A stretch of DNA of 64,000 nucleotides from Spraguea lophii (Eukaryota; Microsporidia; Spragueidae). The position numbers were made by a program, and so were the translations under genes. The stretch is from NCBI GenBank assembly GCA_001887945.1, contig LDOQ01000051.1, positions 62,001-126,000 on the forward strand, read 5' to 3'. The notes under the pieces are model-generated. The model was not told the DNA's origin. It was given only the letters and a program-made list of their open reading frames with translations, and ran no database searches. Positions 20,812 to 31,211 of the stretch are shown here, piece after piece; positions within the stretch are counted from its first letter, which is position 1, and every line of letters starts with the position of its first letter.

Positions 20812-21606
20812 AAATTAATAATATTTCTTTTTTTATTTTATAAAGAATTTATTATACCATTAAATAAATTTAATTGAAGATAAAGGTTATCTCATTGGAT
20901 GATGGTGTTATGTTATTTGTTATCTCCATATAAATTATGTTATCTCGTTTGGACATAAGATTTTATCTTCCTTTAACGAAGAACAAAAAAATTTTATTTC
21001 CTTTGTATTCAATTCGTCCATCCAAGTTACTCTATATACTCTGATTTAATATATTAAATTTCTTATGACTTTTATTTTTAATATTCTAAACCGTATATTA
21101 CTTACATATGAAATTAAGAAAGTGTATCATGTATTCATTACATTTGTAATATTAAATATTTATTTCTTATAATGTTTTTATTAAATTAATTTAATCATTG
21201 GATAAGGGCTCATAATAAAATAACAAAGAGAATATTGAAATTATAATTTCAAATATTTATATATCTCTTAATCATTGTGTAAATTTTATTGATCAATTTA
21301 AAAACCCTCAAAGAAAAATTATTGTTAAATAATGAATAAAATATATCTAACTTTATATTTTTAACATTCTTTCAATTAAGAAAGATATTTCTCGATCTAA
21401 AAAATTAATCATTCAAAATGATATTTATGTATTGAGTTATATTTTTTATATCTTTATTTTTTCAATCTTTTTCAAAGTATGATTTTGATATCATTATAAC
21501 CAATATTTTTATAGGTTCTTATTCTTTATGATAATATTATCTGAAACATTGGTTCATCAAACGATTATGCATTTTTTAAATTTAATATTTTTTGTTAGGG
21601 TTACCC
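20812..21606. other. Intergenic, 795 bp, nothing recognised
   Basis: AT-rich spacer between two co-oriented genes. Short words such as GTTATCTC recur (near 20886 and 20938) but form no clear structure. No gene or RNA is seen. Confidence 0.4.
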
Positions 21607-22218
21607 ATGGTTAAAGATCATATGAAATATCATGATTCAGATAGTGAAAATTATGAATTAGTTGAAAATAAAGGTGAATTAAGGGTTTTAAACAATGAAA
21701 AACAAGATATTACTAATAAAAAAACAAATACTAAATTAATAGAGAGTATACATTTAAAGAAAAAATCTCCCAGGAAAAAACCTGTATATTGGACAGAAGA
21801 AGAAATTTCTTATTTGATTAAAGGTGTAGATGAATTAGGTTATGGTAAATGGAAACAAATGTTGGAAATATATGGTAAGCATTTTGCTGAAACAAGAAGA
21901 CCACTTGATTTAAAGGATAAATATAGATTAATGAATAAAGTGTCTTCTTACCATACAGTAAAAACTAAACGGTATGTAGAAACTAGTATAAGTAATTTAG
22001 GAGAACCAGTATCTAATCCTATAATAATAAATGAAAAATATCCTTATGATGCAGCAGTGAGAATTGCTAAAAAAATAAGAATAGGAAAAACAAAAGAAGT
22101 TAGGATATGTGTAATGGACATGGATGAAAAGAAAAAAGTTCATATTTATATTGCAACAAAAATTGATGATGTGTTACATCTAAGAAAAGAGCAATCGATT
22201 AATATTGATTTTAATTAA
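21607..22218 (+). CDS. Myb/SANT protein with telobox (telomere-repeat-binding type)
   Basis: 203 residues. A single Myb-like domain (about 55-110) begins KPVYWTEEEISYLIKGVDEL, continues with GYGKWKQM and ends in LDLKDKYRLM, the telobox helix (family VDLKDKWR) that reads TTAGGG-like repeats in TRF, Taz1, Tbf1 and plant TRB proteins. The N-terminus is acidic and polar; the C-terminal part (about 135-203) looks like a small separate fold. No TRF-homology dimerisation domain is evident, so a Tbf1- or TRB-like regulator or a minimal telomere protein are both possible. The ATG at 21607 has ACCC directly before it; an in-frame TTG at 21592 is rejected. tRNA-Ser follows 116 bp downstream. Confidence 0.8.
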   Translation: MVKDHMKYHDSDSENYELVENKGELRVLNNEKQDITNKKTNTKLIESIHLKKKSPRKKPVYWTEEEISYLIKGVDELGYGKWKQMLEIYGKHFAETRRPLDLKDKYRLMNKVSSYHTVKTKRYVETSISNLGEPVSNPIIINEKYPYDAAVRIAKKIRIGKTKEVRICVMDMDEKKKVHIYIATKIDDVLHLRKEQSINIDFN

Positions 22219-22333
22219 ATGTTGATGTTATAATTTATGATTTACATGAATTTAATTTAGGCTTAAAAAGTTTTTTTAATTACAGAATTTGTTTACACAT
22301 AATATTATATTATCCTAACTTAGATGAAGTATA

Positions 22334-22414
22334 GTCGGTATGGCCGAGTGGTTATGGCGTTTGATTAGAGATCAAGTGGGTTTACCCGCGGGGGTTCGAA
22401 TCCTTCTGCCGACG
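22334..22414 (+). tRNA. tRNA-Ser (anticodon AGA)
   Basis: 81 nt. The acceptor GTCGGTA pairs with TGCCGAC, followed by discriminator G. The D arm holds the A box TGGCCGAGTGG. The anticodon stem TTTGA/TCAAG closes loop TTAGAGA, giving AGA (serine; A34 is likely inosine). The extra arm TGGGTTTACCC forms the long variable stem expected of class II tRNAs. The T arm has the B box GGTTCGAATCC. No intron is present. The CCA tail is not encoded, as normal for nuclear tRNA genes. Confidence 0.95.
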
Positions 22415-22485
22415 AATTTTTTGATTTTTGATAAATTTTATATATTACTTTATTATATTATTATGGTATATTTTTAAAATACCCC

Positions 22486-24030
22486 ATGGAATGTATTATT
22501 TGTCTTGATAAATCAGAATATATCACAGAATTTAGTTGTGGACATACTTTATGTTTAGAATGTGGATGTAGATTAATATATTTGTATAAAGAAGAAAAAT
22601 GTCCATTTTGTAATGCTAATAATATTTCTGTTACATTTAAATCTGAAAATAAATCTGAGATTGAATCTATTTTTACAGATAAAAAACCATTAAGTTACAA
22701 ATTTAGAACAAATTTAAATGTATCATTTGAAGCTAATGCTATTAAAAAATTAAACTATTATCTTGGCTTTATATGTAAAATATGTAATATCACACTAAAT
22801 GACTATCAAGCTTTAAATCTTCATTACAAAAATATACATAATTTATTATTATGTGAGGTATGTTATGCAGGAAAAAAAGAATTTGCTTGTGAATTTACAA
22901 CATATACACTAAATGAATTGTACAATCATAAAAAATTTGGTGATATTTCCAAACCTCATGTATTTTGTCCATTTTGTAAAATATATCTATATAATGATGA
23001 TGCTGCTAATAGACATTGCCAGCAATCTCATGAAGTATGTATGCTTTGTGATGAACTTGGAAAGAAATTTGTTTATTTTAGAAATTATAAGGAATTGGAA
23101 AATCATTATAAAGAATTACATTACTTTTGTCATTATACTGAATGTCTTAATACAAGATCTAAATTTTTTGCTTATAAATCTGAACTTTTGATGCATCTAT
23201 CTAATTTACATAATCATCTTAATTTAGTTGATATTCCAGAAAAAAAAGTAGGGTCAGTAAGGTCATTTAATCCATTTATGCAAAAAGATAAAAAATTTAA
23301 ATTTTATAAAAGTAATTATGATCCAAGCAAAACAATGAATAATAATAAAAATACAACAATTAATACAGCATCTAGGATTAATGTACATAAAGGAGATCGA
23401 AGTGTGAATAAAATAATACAAAAGAAAGTTTCAAAGAAGATCACAGATTCTATTCATAAATTATCTTTAAAATCTAATAAAGATATTCAAAATAATAATA
23501 GACCGCCCGAAACCTTAGAACCAAAAACTAAAAGAAATAATATTTTTAAATACAACAAATATATAAATAATAATAAAGATATAGTTATTGAAGATCTTAG
23601 TATGATTAGCAACCACAAAGAATTTGTAATACCTGAGCCTACAGAAACAAAGAATTTTGATAATTTTCAAAATATAGAAGATGAGAAAGGAAATATTTTT
23701 ACAATGAAAAGAATAGTAGAAAGATATACTAGCAGTATAGATGTATTAAAAAATATTGAAAGTTTTGAAGAAAAGAAAATATCAGCAACGACATTGATAG
23801 ATCTTACTGAATCTTTGCTTGGAAAGGAGAAAACATACGATATGTTCAATAAAATAAAAGGATATACGAATAAGAAAGTCAAAAATGAGCTTGTAGAATA
23901 TTTGATAGTTTATAAAAAGAATATGGATTTTCCACCGTTTGTTAAAGAAAAAGCCATCGAGAGAAAAGTTATAAGAAAAAAAGAAGAAATAAAAACAACA
24001 TTTAAAATAATAAATTTAAGAAAGAGATAA
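22486..24030 (+). CDS. RING and C2H2 zinc-finger E3 ligase, Hel2/ZNF598-like
   Basis: 514 residues. The N-terminal RING has Cys3, Cys6, Cys18, His20, Cys23, Cys26, Cys39 and Cys42 (CIICLD...CGHTLCLEC...CPFC). A run of C2H2 fingers follows, between about 100 and 245 (CKICNITLNDYQALNLHYKN, CPFCKIYLYNDDAANRHCQQ, FCHYTECLNTRSKFFAYKSE), in the order and spacing of Hel2/ZNF598. The C-terminal half is basic and low-complexity. Hel2 senses collided ribosomes and ubiquitinates small-subunit proteins in ribosome-associated quality control. Yeast Hel2 is 639 residues. ACCCC touches the ATG, and tRNA-Ser ends 71 bp upstream. Confidence 0.87.
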   Translation: MECIICLDKSEYITEFSCGHTLCLECGCRLIYLYKEEKCPFCNANNISVTFKSENKSEIESIFTDKKPLSYKFRTNLNVSFEANAIKKLNYYLGFICKICNITLNDYQALNLHYKNIHNLLLCEVCYAGKKEFACEFTTYTLNELYNHKKFGDISKPHVFCPFCKIYLYNDDAANRHCQQSHEVCMLCDELGKKFVYFRNYKELENHYKELHYFCHYTECLNTRSKFFAYKSELLMHLSNLHNHLNLVDIPEKKVGSVRSFNPFMQKDKKFKFYKSNYDPSKTMNNNKNTTINTASRINVHKGDRSVNKIIQKKVSKKITDSIHKLSLKSNKDIQNNNRPPETLEPKTKRNNIFKYNKYINNNKDIVIEDLSMISNHKEFVIPEPTETKNFDNFQNIEDEKGNIFTMKRIVERYTSSIDVLKNIESFEEKKISATTLIDLTESLLGKEKTYDMFNKIKGYTNKKVKNELVEYLIVYKKNMDFPPFVKEKAIERKVIRKKEEIKTTFKIINLRKR

Positions 24031-24205
24031 AAATAAAAACATAATTGACGCTATGTGGAATATTTTATTATAATTTTAAATAAAATATTTTATATAGAAT
24101 ATTCCAATCACTTTTTTTAATTTCATTTCAATTTTGAATTAAATGTTTTTATTTTTTATTAAGACAAAAGATTTTATAAAAATAATAACTTTTAAGTATA
24201 ACAAT

Positions 24206-24868
24206 TTATTTACCTACCACTTTCTTTACCAAACAGAATTCTTTCATTTTTCTATTAAAATAATAGAAAGTAAAAATAACTATTATAATTTTGAAAAGAA
24301 CTGAATAAAATATTATTCTTGAAATAGATTGTAAGATAGATTTATATGTCTCTTCATCCACAGCATCTGCATATTGTAGGTTAGAAATTTCTTTACATGC
24401 ACCTATTGCCATCTTAATGTTCATTTCGATTTCTTTTAAGACTGTATCCACATTGGAAACAATTCTTGTATCTCTTTCAGCTCCTTCGTAGATTGTTGTA
24501 CATAATCCATATTGTAATTGTCCTTGATCTTTTATTTCAATTTCAAATTTATAATAAGAAGGTACGGTTGTGGTGAAGAAGAAAGAATTTTTTGCACCAT
24601 GTCTGGCATATTCTGTCACGTATGTTCCAGAATCTATAAGTTTCATCCAATCTCTATCTGGAGAATAACTTACTCTCAATGTAAGTTCTATATTAGGATC
24701 TTCAAGAGGTTTCCAATCAGAATAAGGACTAACGCGGTACATTACTTCAGTGTTGATAAAAACTACTGTACTTTCTCCTAAATTTCTAATGGATGAGAGA
24801 ATATTAGTTTCTGGAAACTGTCTTATAGTGCATAATGCGGATAAAAATAAAATAAACATTTTAAACAT
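24206..24868 (-). CDS. p24/Emp24-family cargo receptor
   Basis: 220 residues, the usual p24 length. Signal peptide (about 1-16), a beta-rich GOLD-like lumenal part (about 30-130, with a YYKFEIEIKDQGQLQYGLC segment near its end), a helical membrane-proximal stretch (about 140-183) and one membrane span (about 183-203), then a short basic tail ending in KKVVGK. p24 proteins cycle between ER and Golgi in COPII and COPI vesicles and sort cargo such as GPI-anchored proteins. The tail has KK but not at the classic -3/-4 position. Sequence similarity is weak, so the call rests on architecture. ACCCTT precedes the ATG. Confidence 0.7.
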   Translation of the reverse strand: MFKMFILFLSALCTIRQFPETNILSSIRNLGESTVVFINTEVMYRVSPYSDWKPLEDPNIELTLRVSYSPDRDWMKLIDSGTYVTEYARHGAKNSFFFTTTVPSYYKFEIEIKDQGQLQYGLCTTIYEGAERDTRIVSNVDTVLKEIEMNIKMAIGACKEISNLQYADAVDEETYKSILQSISRIIFYSVLFKIIIVIFTFYYFNRKMKEFCLVKKVVGK

Positions 24869-25040
24869 AAGGGTAAATTAATTTTTTTTATTTTCCAATT
24901 GAGAAGTAAACCTTTTTAAATTGTATTTTACCAAATTTATTAATGAGGTTTAATCCTATTAGTAAACAGAATTTAGTTATACTTCAATTGTGAAAAAAAT
25001 TTATATTCTATGAATTATTTAATTTTACTTTAATTTTTAT

Positions 25041-26498
25041 TTAAATTTCATTTAAATTTTCTATGTTGTCTTTAGCCCATTTCAACGCTGTAAATTTTTG
25101 CACATTTTCATAATTAATTTTACACCTTTTTAATTTTTCTTCTTCATCCATATCCATAGCTTGTTCAAGTGCATCAGCTATAGTAGATTGATCCCAAGAA
25201 TTAATTATAAGTGCTCCTGGAAGTGTTGATGTAGATCCAGTATGTTCACTCAATATTAATACACCATTGTTATTTTCTTGACATGCTACATATTCTAAAG
25301 ATACAAGATTCATACCATCTATTAGTGGTGTAATAAGGCAAATATCGCTTATAGCATAAAGTGCGCATAATTCTGGAAATGGGATAGATTTATTAAGCAA
25401 ATAAAAAAAAGTTTCATCAACATTTCCAAATTTTCCATTAATATCACCGCAGTTTTTATTAAGTGCTAATCTTAAATTACTATATTCTAAAATATCCATT
25501 CTACTGGGAACTGTTATTTGTAAAAAAACTATTTTTCCTACCATTTCTGGATTTCGTTCTAAAAATTCTTCAAACCCACGCATTCTATGCGGTATACCTT
25601 TAGTGTATTCATTTCTATCTACACCTAATATTATCTTTTTGTCTTTGTATTTTTCTTTTAATTCCTTTATTCTTTTAATCGTTTCGCTTGTTTTTAAACA
25701 TTTGGTGAATATTGAAGGATCTATTCCAATAGAAATTGCAGAAAGTTTTATTGTATGGGTACCAATATCTATTTTTGAGAGAGTAAATTTATTTTCATTA
25801 GGATCTCGACAAAGATCGTAAACAGAATTTAAAATATTTACATCTTTTTTATATTCCTTATTTTCTATAAATTCCTTTGCTGTATTCATAAATCCTGTAA
25901 CATATTCAAAAATATGAAATCCTAAAAGATCACTGTGTAAAAGACCTGTTACTATTTCTGTGTAATATGGATACCTTTTAAATACTTCAGAACGTGGAAA
26001 TGGGGTGTGTAAGAAAAATCCCACCTTTGCTTTATATTCCATTCCTTCTTTTATCATTCTAGGTAGAAGCATTAGATGATAATCATGTACCCATATAACA
26101 TCATTCTCAGATGCTATTTCCATCACTTTTTTACAAAATATTCTGTTGTATTCTACATAATTCTCCCAGTCATCTTGTTTAAATATCAATTCTTCTGAAA
26201 ATTGATGTAGAATAGGCCACAAATTTCTATTACATACACCTGAATATGCTTTTTTGTTCATTTCTGTGTTAATAAATACAGGACAGCTTTTGAATTGCTT
26301 CCAAACATCCGATGTTATCTTCTCTTTTTCTTCATCTGTAAAATTTCCACTTATATTTCCAACCCAGGTAAATTCCATATTCTCACGCACACAAAGCAAG
26401 CCTGTGACTAAACCTCCACTATTTTGTATATATTTAAAACCATTCTTTTCTCTTTTAACAGTAATAGGAAGTCGATTACTTATAACAATAATTTTCAT
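25041..26498 (-). CDS. TPS1: Trehalose-6-phosphate synthase (GT20)
   Basis: 485 residues, close to yeast Tps1 (495). It transfers glucose from UDP-glucose to glucose-6-phosphate; trehalose is the main spore sugar of microsporidia and its hydrolysis is thought to raise osmotic pressure at germination. Family motifs in order: ISNRLPITV, NSGGLVTGL, WVHDYHLMLLP, FFLHTPFPRSEVFKRYP, LLHSDLLGFHIFEY, GVDRNEYTKGIPHRM, DGMNLVSLEYVACQ and SEHTGSTSTLPGAL. There is no C-terminal phosphatase domain. The ATG at 26498 is taken as the start, because the frame's extra two codons begin with GTG. Unlike most genes here there is no C-tract before the start. Confidence 0.95.
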   Translation of the reverse strand: MKIIVISNRLPITVKREKNGFKYIQNSGGLVTGLLCVRENMEFTWVGNISGNFTDEEKEKITSDVWKQFKSCPVFINTEMNKKAYSGVCNRNLWPILHQFSEELIFKQDDWENYVEYNRIFCKKVMEIASENDVIWVHDYHLMLLPRMIKEGMEYKAKVGFFLHTPFPRSEVFKRYPYYTEIVTGLLHSDLLGFHIFEYVTGFMNTAKEFIENKEYKKDVNILNSVYDLCRDPNENKFTLSKIDIGTHTIKLSAISIGIDPSIFTKCLKTSETIKRIKELKEKYKDKKIILGVDRNEYTKGIPHRMRGFEEFLERNPEMVGKIVFLQITVPSRMDILEYSNLRLALNKNCGDINGKFGNVDETFFYLLNKSIPFPELCALYAISDICLITPLIDGMNLVSLEYVACQENNNGVLILSEHTGSTSTLPGALIINSWDQSTIADALEQAMDMDEEEKLKRCKINYENVQKFTALKWAKDNIENLNEI

Positions 26499-27160
26499 GA
26501 TCACAAAGAAAAAAGAGAATTTATAAGAGTAGGTAACCTATTATTTTTAAGAAAATGATGATTTGTTGATAAATCTTTTAAAATAAAAAACAATTGGTTA
26601 GGTTATTATAAATATTTTGGTTTTAGAAAACACAGGGTTTTGATTCTAAATCTTATTTAAAGGATACAAATATACTTCTTCTCCTTTTGAAATTTATTAT
26701 AATTTTTTTATCTTAGTTTGTGAATATGAAAATAAATCATAGAGAATGAATGTAATTTACAAAAGAATATAAAAAATTATTTAATTTGTTGTTAATAAAC
26801 TTACAAAGAAAGTTGTTCTCTTTTTTCAAGCAATCAATTATCTTTAAAAATAGTTAGATTTGAAATGTTTTACATATTATAATATTATTTCATAGGACAT
26901 TTTAAAAATTACTTTGAAATGATGTATGAATAATCTTAAGATAAATTAAAAATATATTACAATATGTTCTCAAATTAGAATGATAATTATATTAAAGAAT
27001 ATTTTATTGAAATTGTCCATAAATAAATATATTTTAACTGTAAATCATTGAGATTAACTTACCACCATTATTCACATACTTGAAATACAATTGTTATTTG
27101 AAATAAAATAATTTTATAATGTTTTTAAAAAAATAAATTATAATTTTTAAATACAGTTTA
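26499..27160. other. Intergenic, 662 bp, nothing recognised
   Basis: 5' region of TPS1 (minus strand) and 3' region of the next minus-strand gene. AT-rich, with no gene, repeat or RNA recognised. Confidence 0.4.
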
Positions 27161-27643
27161 TTACCATATTCCAGATAAAAGATATAATTTTCTTATTATC
27201 AAATATTTGTTATATAATGAATTATTCAAACCAAAAGCAAATATAAAAATATTACTCAATATAACTGAGAGATTAAAATATGCAGCTGTTCCTTTTAATC
27301 GTAGCATATAAAGTATATACGAAATAAGCAAAGACATATTAGATGTAATTGATAAATATTGGATAAATGATGGTGCAAAGGTTAAAGTTCCAATGAACAT
27401 TGTTGTTGTTAACTGAAACAGAACAAAATTTGCGTATCTTTTTTTGTTAAAAAATTGGTTCATAATAAATATTAGAGTAGCTACGATAAAAAATAATAAA
27501 AGATATGGTTTTTGGTAGTTTGGGAAGTAATATTCTATAAGTGTTTCTAAATTTTGTGCTGTGGAGGATTCTATGAAGGTAATAATCCACATAATAGAAA
27601 AAATAAATGCAATTGGAAGGAGATAGATTTGTAACAAAAACAT
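27161..27643 (-). CDS. Hypothetical multi-pass membrane protein
   Basis: 160 residues with about five hydrophobic segments (about 1-24, 46-65, 73-97, 101-115, 122-140) and little soluble sequence. The N-terminus could be a signal anchor. A start in the right place is supported by ACCCCAT directly before the ATG on the minus strand. It lies 59 bp downstream of the PTP1-like gene in the same orientation, so a joint transcript is possible. No family was recognised. Confidence 0.6.
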   Translation of the reverse strand: MFLLQIYLLPIAFIFSIMWIITFIESSTAQNLETLIEYYFPNYQKPYLLLFFIVATLIFIMNQFFNKKRYANFVLFQLTTTMFIGTLTFAPSFIQYLSITSNMSLLISYILYMLRLKGTAAYFNLSVILSNIFIFAFGLNNSLYNKYLIIRKLYLLSGIW

Positions 27644-27702
27644 ATGGGGTCAAAAATAAAAAATAATTTTTACATTCAAACTTTATTTTTTCATATACAC
27701 AA

Positions 27703-29016
27703 TTAATTGTATCCATCAAACAATACCTGGAATAATCCTGATTGAATCAAATCACACAATCTTCTTCCTGTTATAGGTACAAATCTAACATTAGGGAAAG
27801 CCGTGGTTTTTGAAGGATCAAATACTGGACCAAAGTAGGCATAATACAGAATTCCGTTATTTCTCACATACAGGTTACTATTGACATCGGTATATACACA
27901 AGGATTTGTAATTCTACAACATTTCTGAAGATATTCAAAGAATAAGAAGATGAACCTAGGATTATCAATTATCACTGGATAAAATGGTGATGGTGAAAGT
28001 TGAGAAGGTCTGATCTTTTGGGTTTGGAATATTTCAGTACGAATTTGTTTTGTCGTTGTTATCATTTTAAAGCCCCAAGCATCAGGTCCACAATTATCTC
28101 TACTCAAAACGAACATTCTTGATGTTTCATTACATTTAAGCGAAACAAGTCTTTTTGCTCCATTTGTTGTGCCATTGAGTTTTGTTGGTGGAGGAACATC
28201 AACAACCTTTGACTTTTGTGTGTATTGGTGGCATGGATATTTTGGTAGTGTATTAGTTAGCCTTTCCCATGAACATGAAAAAGGAAATGAATTAGGCATT
28301 TCCTTTTGAGGAGTTCTTGATGCCGGGAAACAATCACTCAATTCAAATGGGTTACATTTGGTGAAGCATGAACTTATTTCTAATGGGTATCTTGACCCCG
28401 GAGGACATATTGGAATACATGGTTGTTGTGGTGGGAATGATGGCTCGGGGCATGGCGGAAAAAAAGGGTATCTAGAATTTGGCGGGCATATTGGTATACA
28501 TGGTTCTGGAGGACAAATTGGGATACAAGGATCGCATGGGAAAGGTGTGGGTGGAAATGGTGGGAAACAGTTATTACGAGGTTCGAATGGTGAAACTGGT
28601 ACACAAGATCTATTTTGTTCTGCTGGGAATGTATTTGCCGATGGTATTACTGATATCGCTGGGAATGTATTTGCTGATGGTATTACTGATCTTGCTGGAA
28701 ATAATGGTGACATAGGTAGATCCCTTGTTGTTCTACCTGTTGTACAAAATGAATATCCAGTAGGATTTGTATTGGGATCATATGGTGCAACATTTCCTGT
28801 ATCTCTTAAAACCAATTCCTGTTGAACACCATCCCATCCACATACAGCTGCAGAACTGATACCTGCAGTTTTCAGTAACTTTACAAGTGAGTCCCTATTT
28901 TTACTTGTAGCCATAACACCTTTTAAACCATATCTGGTGCAATCAAAAGGCTCTCCATAATTTCTTTCTACAATTATAACTCGTGTTAAAACAGCTAGAA
29001 GATATAAAACTAACAT
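27703..29016 (-). CDS. Secreted Pro/Cys-rich protein, polar tube protein 1-like candidate
   Basis: 437 residues. A hydrophobic N-terminus (MLVLYLLAVLTRVIIV) fits a signal peptide or signal anchor. The middle (about 110-215) is proline- and cysteine-rich with internal repeats: a 12-residue unit SVIPSANTFPA(I/E) twice in tandem (an exact-length 36-bp DNA repeat, about 28619-28695) and CIPICPP three times. The rest is Cys-containing and more globular. Proline richness, cysteines, a repetitive centre and secretion match PTP1, the mannosylated main protein of the infection tube. PTP1 sequences diverge too far for me to confirm identity, and no PTP2 gene is adjacent, as it is in studied species. 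The start has no C-tract. Confidence 0.6.
   Translation of the reverse strand: MLVLYLLAVLTRVIIVERNYGEPFDCTRYGLKGVMATSKNRDSLVKLLKTAGISSAAVCGWDGVQQELVLRDTGNVAPYDPNTNPTGYSFCTTGRTTRDLPMSPLFPARSVIPSANTFPAISVIPSANTFPAEQNRSCVPVSPFEPRNNCFPPFPPTPFPCDPCIPICPPEPCIPICPPNSRYPFFPPCPEPSFPPQQPCIPICPPGSRYPLEISSCFTKCNPFELSDCFPASRTPQKEMPNSFPFSCSWERLTNTLPKYPCHQYTQKSKVVDVPPPTKLNGTTNGAKRLVSLKCNETSRMFVLSRDNCGPDAWGFKMITTTKQIRTEIFQTQKIRPSQLSPSPFYPVIIDNPRFIFLFFEYLQKCCRITNPCVYTDVNSNLYVRNNGILYYAYFGPVFDPSKTTAFPNVRFVPITGRRLCDLIQSGLFQVLFDGYN
28619..28695 (-). repeat. Tandem 36-bp repeat inside the PTP1-like gene
   Basis: Two consecutive 36-bp units differ at only a few bases and encode SVIPSANTFPAI and SVIPSANTFPAE. The unit length keeps the frame, so copy number could vary among strains without breaking the gene. 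Confidence 0.8.
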
Positions 29017-29715
29017 ACCTTCTTATTTTTCAATCTTTTTATAGTTTTCAGAATTCTAGAACTGATCGCAAAAATTACGTAAGAAAATGTAAAATACCGA
29101 AAAAATTTATCACTGACATAATTTTATAGTATATTACTCTATAAATTTTTTAAGGAAAGCAATATATCCATTTAAAACTCAATCTATGTCTATTAAACAA
29201 ATATAATTTAATATTATTCTTTTTTACCATACAAATATAATTATCTACGAAGTATTTATTAAATAATTACAGGTTTAATGGATTTTATTCTATTTCACAA
29301 ATATAATTTCATTTAAATAAATACCAATGTTTTTCATTCAACCTGTTTATATTCTTTCTATTTATAGAAATATTCAAAATCTAATATGAATCATAATAGA
29401 ATATTGAAAATATGTAAATATGTATAATAAGATACAAAAATAGTTTATAGGTTTCTATCAATTATTTTAATTTAGTATACAAATATATTCCAAAACATAT
29501 TTTTTTGTAAATGTATTTTAATTAAAACAAAAACCAACAAAACAAACTTTTATTCATAACACAGACATTCATTTATATAATAAAATATTCTAATATTTTA
29601 GAGAATATCGTAATACCTGTTTTTTAATTAGAACTATCAAAAATGATGTAAATTTATTAAATAATTTATCACTAAGCAACATTTTAATTATTAAAAGGCG
29701 GGAAACAAACAACAA
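29017..29715. other. Intergenic, 699 bp, divergent 5' regions
   Basis: Lies between the starts of the PTP1-like gene and the CCCH gene. AT-rich; no repeat or RNA is recognised. The last bases before the CCCH gene contain GGCGGG. Confidence 0.4.
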
Positions 29716-30522
29716 ATGACTATAGAAGATTATTTTTATTTTGATAACGGATCTACAGAAGAAACTTACATGGATGAATATGAATCTTTAGAAAATGAAT
29801 ACAAGAAAGATCGAGAGTGTATATCAGATATTTCTTACATGAATAGTTTATATGAAAACAAACATCTGCACGATGTTACACAAAATACCAGAATGAAAAC
29901 AGCCGCAGAGTCATCTGATAACAACAAAAAACAAAATGAATACAATCATCGCAAAAAAGAAGAATTATACAAAACAGAGATGTGTAAATCGTATGAAGAA
30001 TTTGGCACATGTAGATATGGAGAAAAATGCCAATTCGCACATAGTATCCAAGAATTAAGAAGCGTTACTAGACATCCTAAATATAGAACAGAAATTTGTA
30101 AAACATTCTGGATCCAGGGAAATTGTCCATACTTTAGTAGATGTTGTTTTATACATGATAGTGTTACAGAAGAAGATATTATTGAAAATAGGATATCTGC
30201 ATCCATAGAGATTGTAGAATACCTAAAAGAAAAAAGAATAAAAAGAACCAACGAAGAAAAATACCAAAATGAATTAATGAAACAATTCGAAGAAAATAAT
30301 ATTTTCCAAACAATAGATGAAATAAATATAGAAGAAATAAATATCAACGATAAAAAATATATTGGAAAATGGGAAAAGGAATTTGAATCCGTATTTGAAC
30401 CGCAATTATTCTTTATCCCACTTACTACACGTATGAATGAAAGTACTGTTGTAGGGAATGAATATATATCAGATCCAATGTCCAAACAGAAAGAATATAT
30501 TCTTAAGAAGTTTAATATTTAA
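29716..30522 (+). CDS. Tandem CCCH zinc-finger RNA-binding protein (TIS11/TTP type)
   Basis: 268 residues. Two fingers with exact CX8CX5CX3H spacing: Cys90, Cys99, Cys105, His109 and Cys128, Cys137, Cys143, His147, each led by the TTP-type (Y)KTE(M/I)C motif (YKTEMC, YRTEIC), with the 18-residue linker typical of TTP/Cth2. Proteins of this class bind AU-rich 3' UTR elements and promote mRNA decay. In so AT-rich a genome, many transcripts would carry candidate sites. Flanks are acidic and polar with no other domain. GGCGGG about 15 bases before the ATG replaces the usual C-tract. Confidence 0.9.
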   Translation: MTIEDYFYFDNGSTEETYMDEYESLENEYKKDRECISDISYMNSLYENKHLHDVTQNTRMKTAAESSDNNKKQNEYNHRKKEELYKTEMCKSYEEFGTCRYGEKCQFAHSIQELRSVTRHPKYRTEICKTFWIQGNCPYFSRCCFIHDSVTEEDIIENRISASIEIVEYLKEKRIKRTNEEKYQNELMKQFEENNIFQTIDEINIEEININDKKYIGKWEKEFESVFEPQLFFIPLTTRMNESTVVGNEYISDPMSKQKEYILKKFNI

Positions 30523-31211
30523 TCTTTTATAATTAAAATATTATATTTATAATTTTATTAGCAATCAATTGTTCCTAAAAGATAATAAGTGTATATTTCA
30601 AATTAAAATATTTTTTATAATATTATTAACTACCCAACTGAAGAGTATTATATCTTCCATTGAAATATTATATCTTGAATTTTAAATACATGAAATATTT
30701 ATTGTTTAAAAAATAATAATCCTATTTATATTATTCATAAAATCCTCTTGAATTAAGAATGCAAACAATAAAGAATATAAATAAAATGTTATATTTAGCT
30801 AATAAACATTCTTATATAATACTTTATAATTAAAAAAATGATTATATTCATATTCTTCTATAATTATTTTATGTTGATTAATCATAAAGATAATACATTT
30901 AAATATATTAATAACATATTTTATTATTTTATAATATTTCTATATCAAATACATAGTTTGTATTATAATACATATTAATTACATCTTTTATATTTTATGT
31001 ATCATCTATATCATCTATATCATATACATATTTATTCAGAATATATTTTATTTTTATTCAAATACTAATAAAATATTTCATTCAAAGAATATAATAATTT
31101 TTTATCTTAACCATTATTTATTTTATTTATTAAGCGTAATTTTACCAGAATATTTTCTCATACAAAAATATAAAACATTTTTTTAAATATTCAAATACAC
31201 AATAACCCTCT
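30523..31211. other. Intergenic, 689 bp, nothing recognised beyond a short ATC repeat
   Basis: AT-rich, with a small imperfect repeat of TCATCTATA near 31002-31025. It ends with ACCCTCT before the next start codon. Confidence 0.4.

Noticed and set aside
28358..28825. Gly-rich 155-codon open frame on the plus strand
   Set aside because: Antisense shadow of the Pro/Cys-rich PTP1-like gene (CCN codons read as NGG); the minus frame has the leader, repeats and full length.
29946..30485. 179-codon minus-strand open frame
   Set aside because: Antisense to the CCCH zinc-finger gene, whose motifs are exact; content is typical of a shadow frame.
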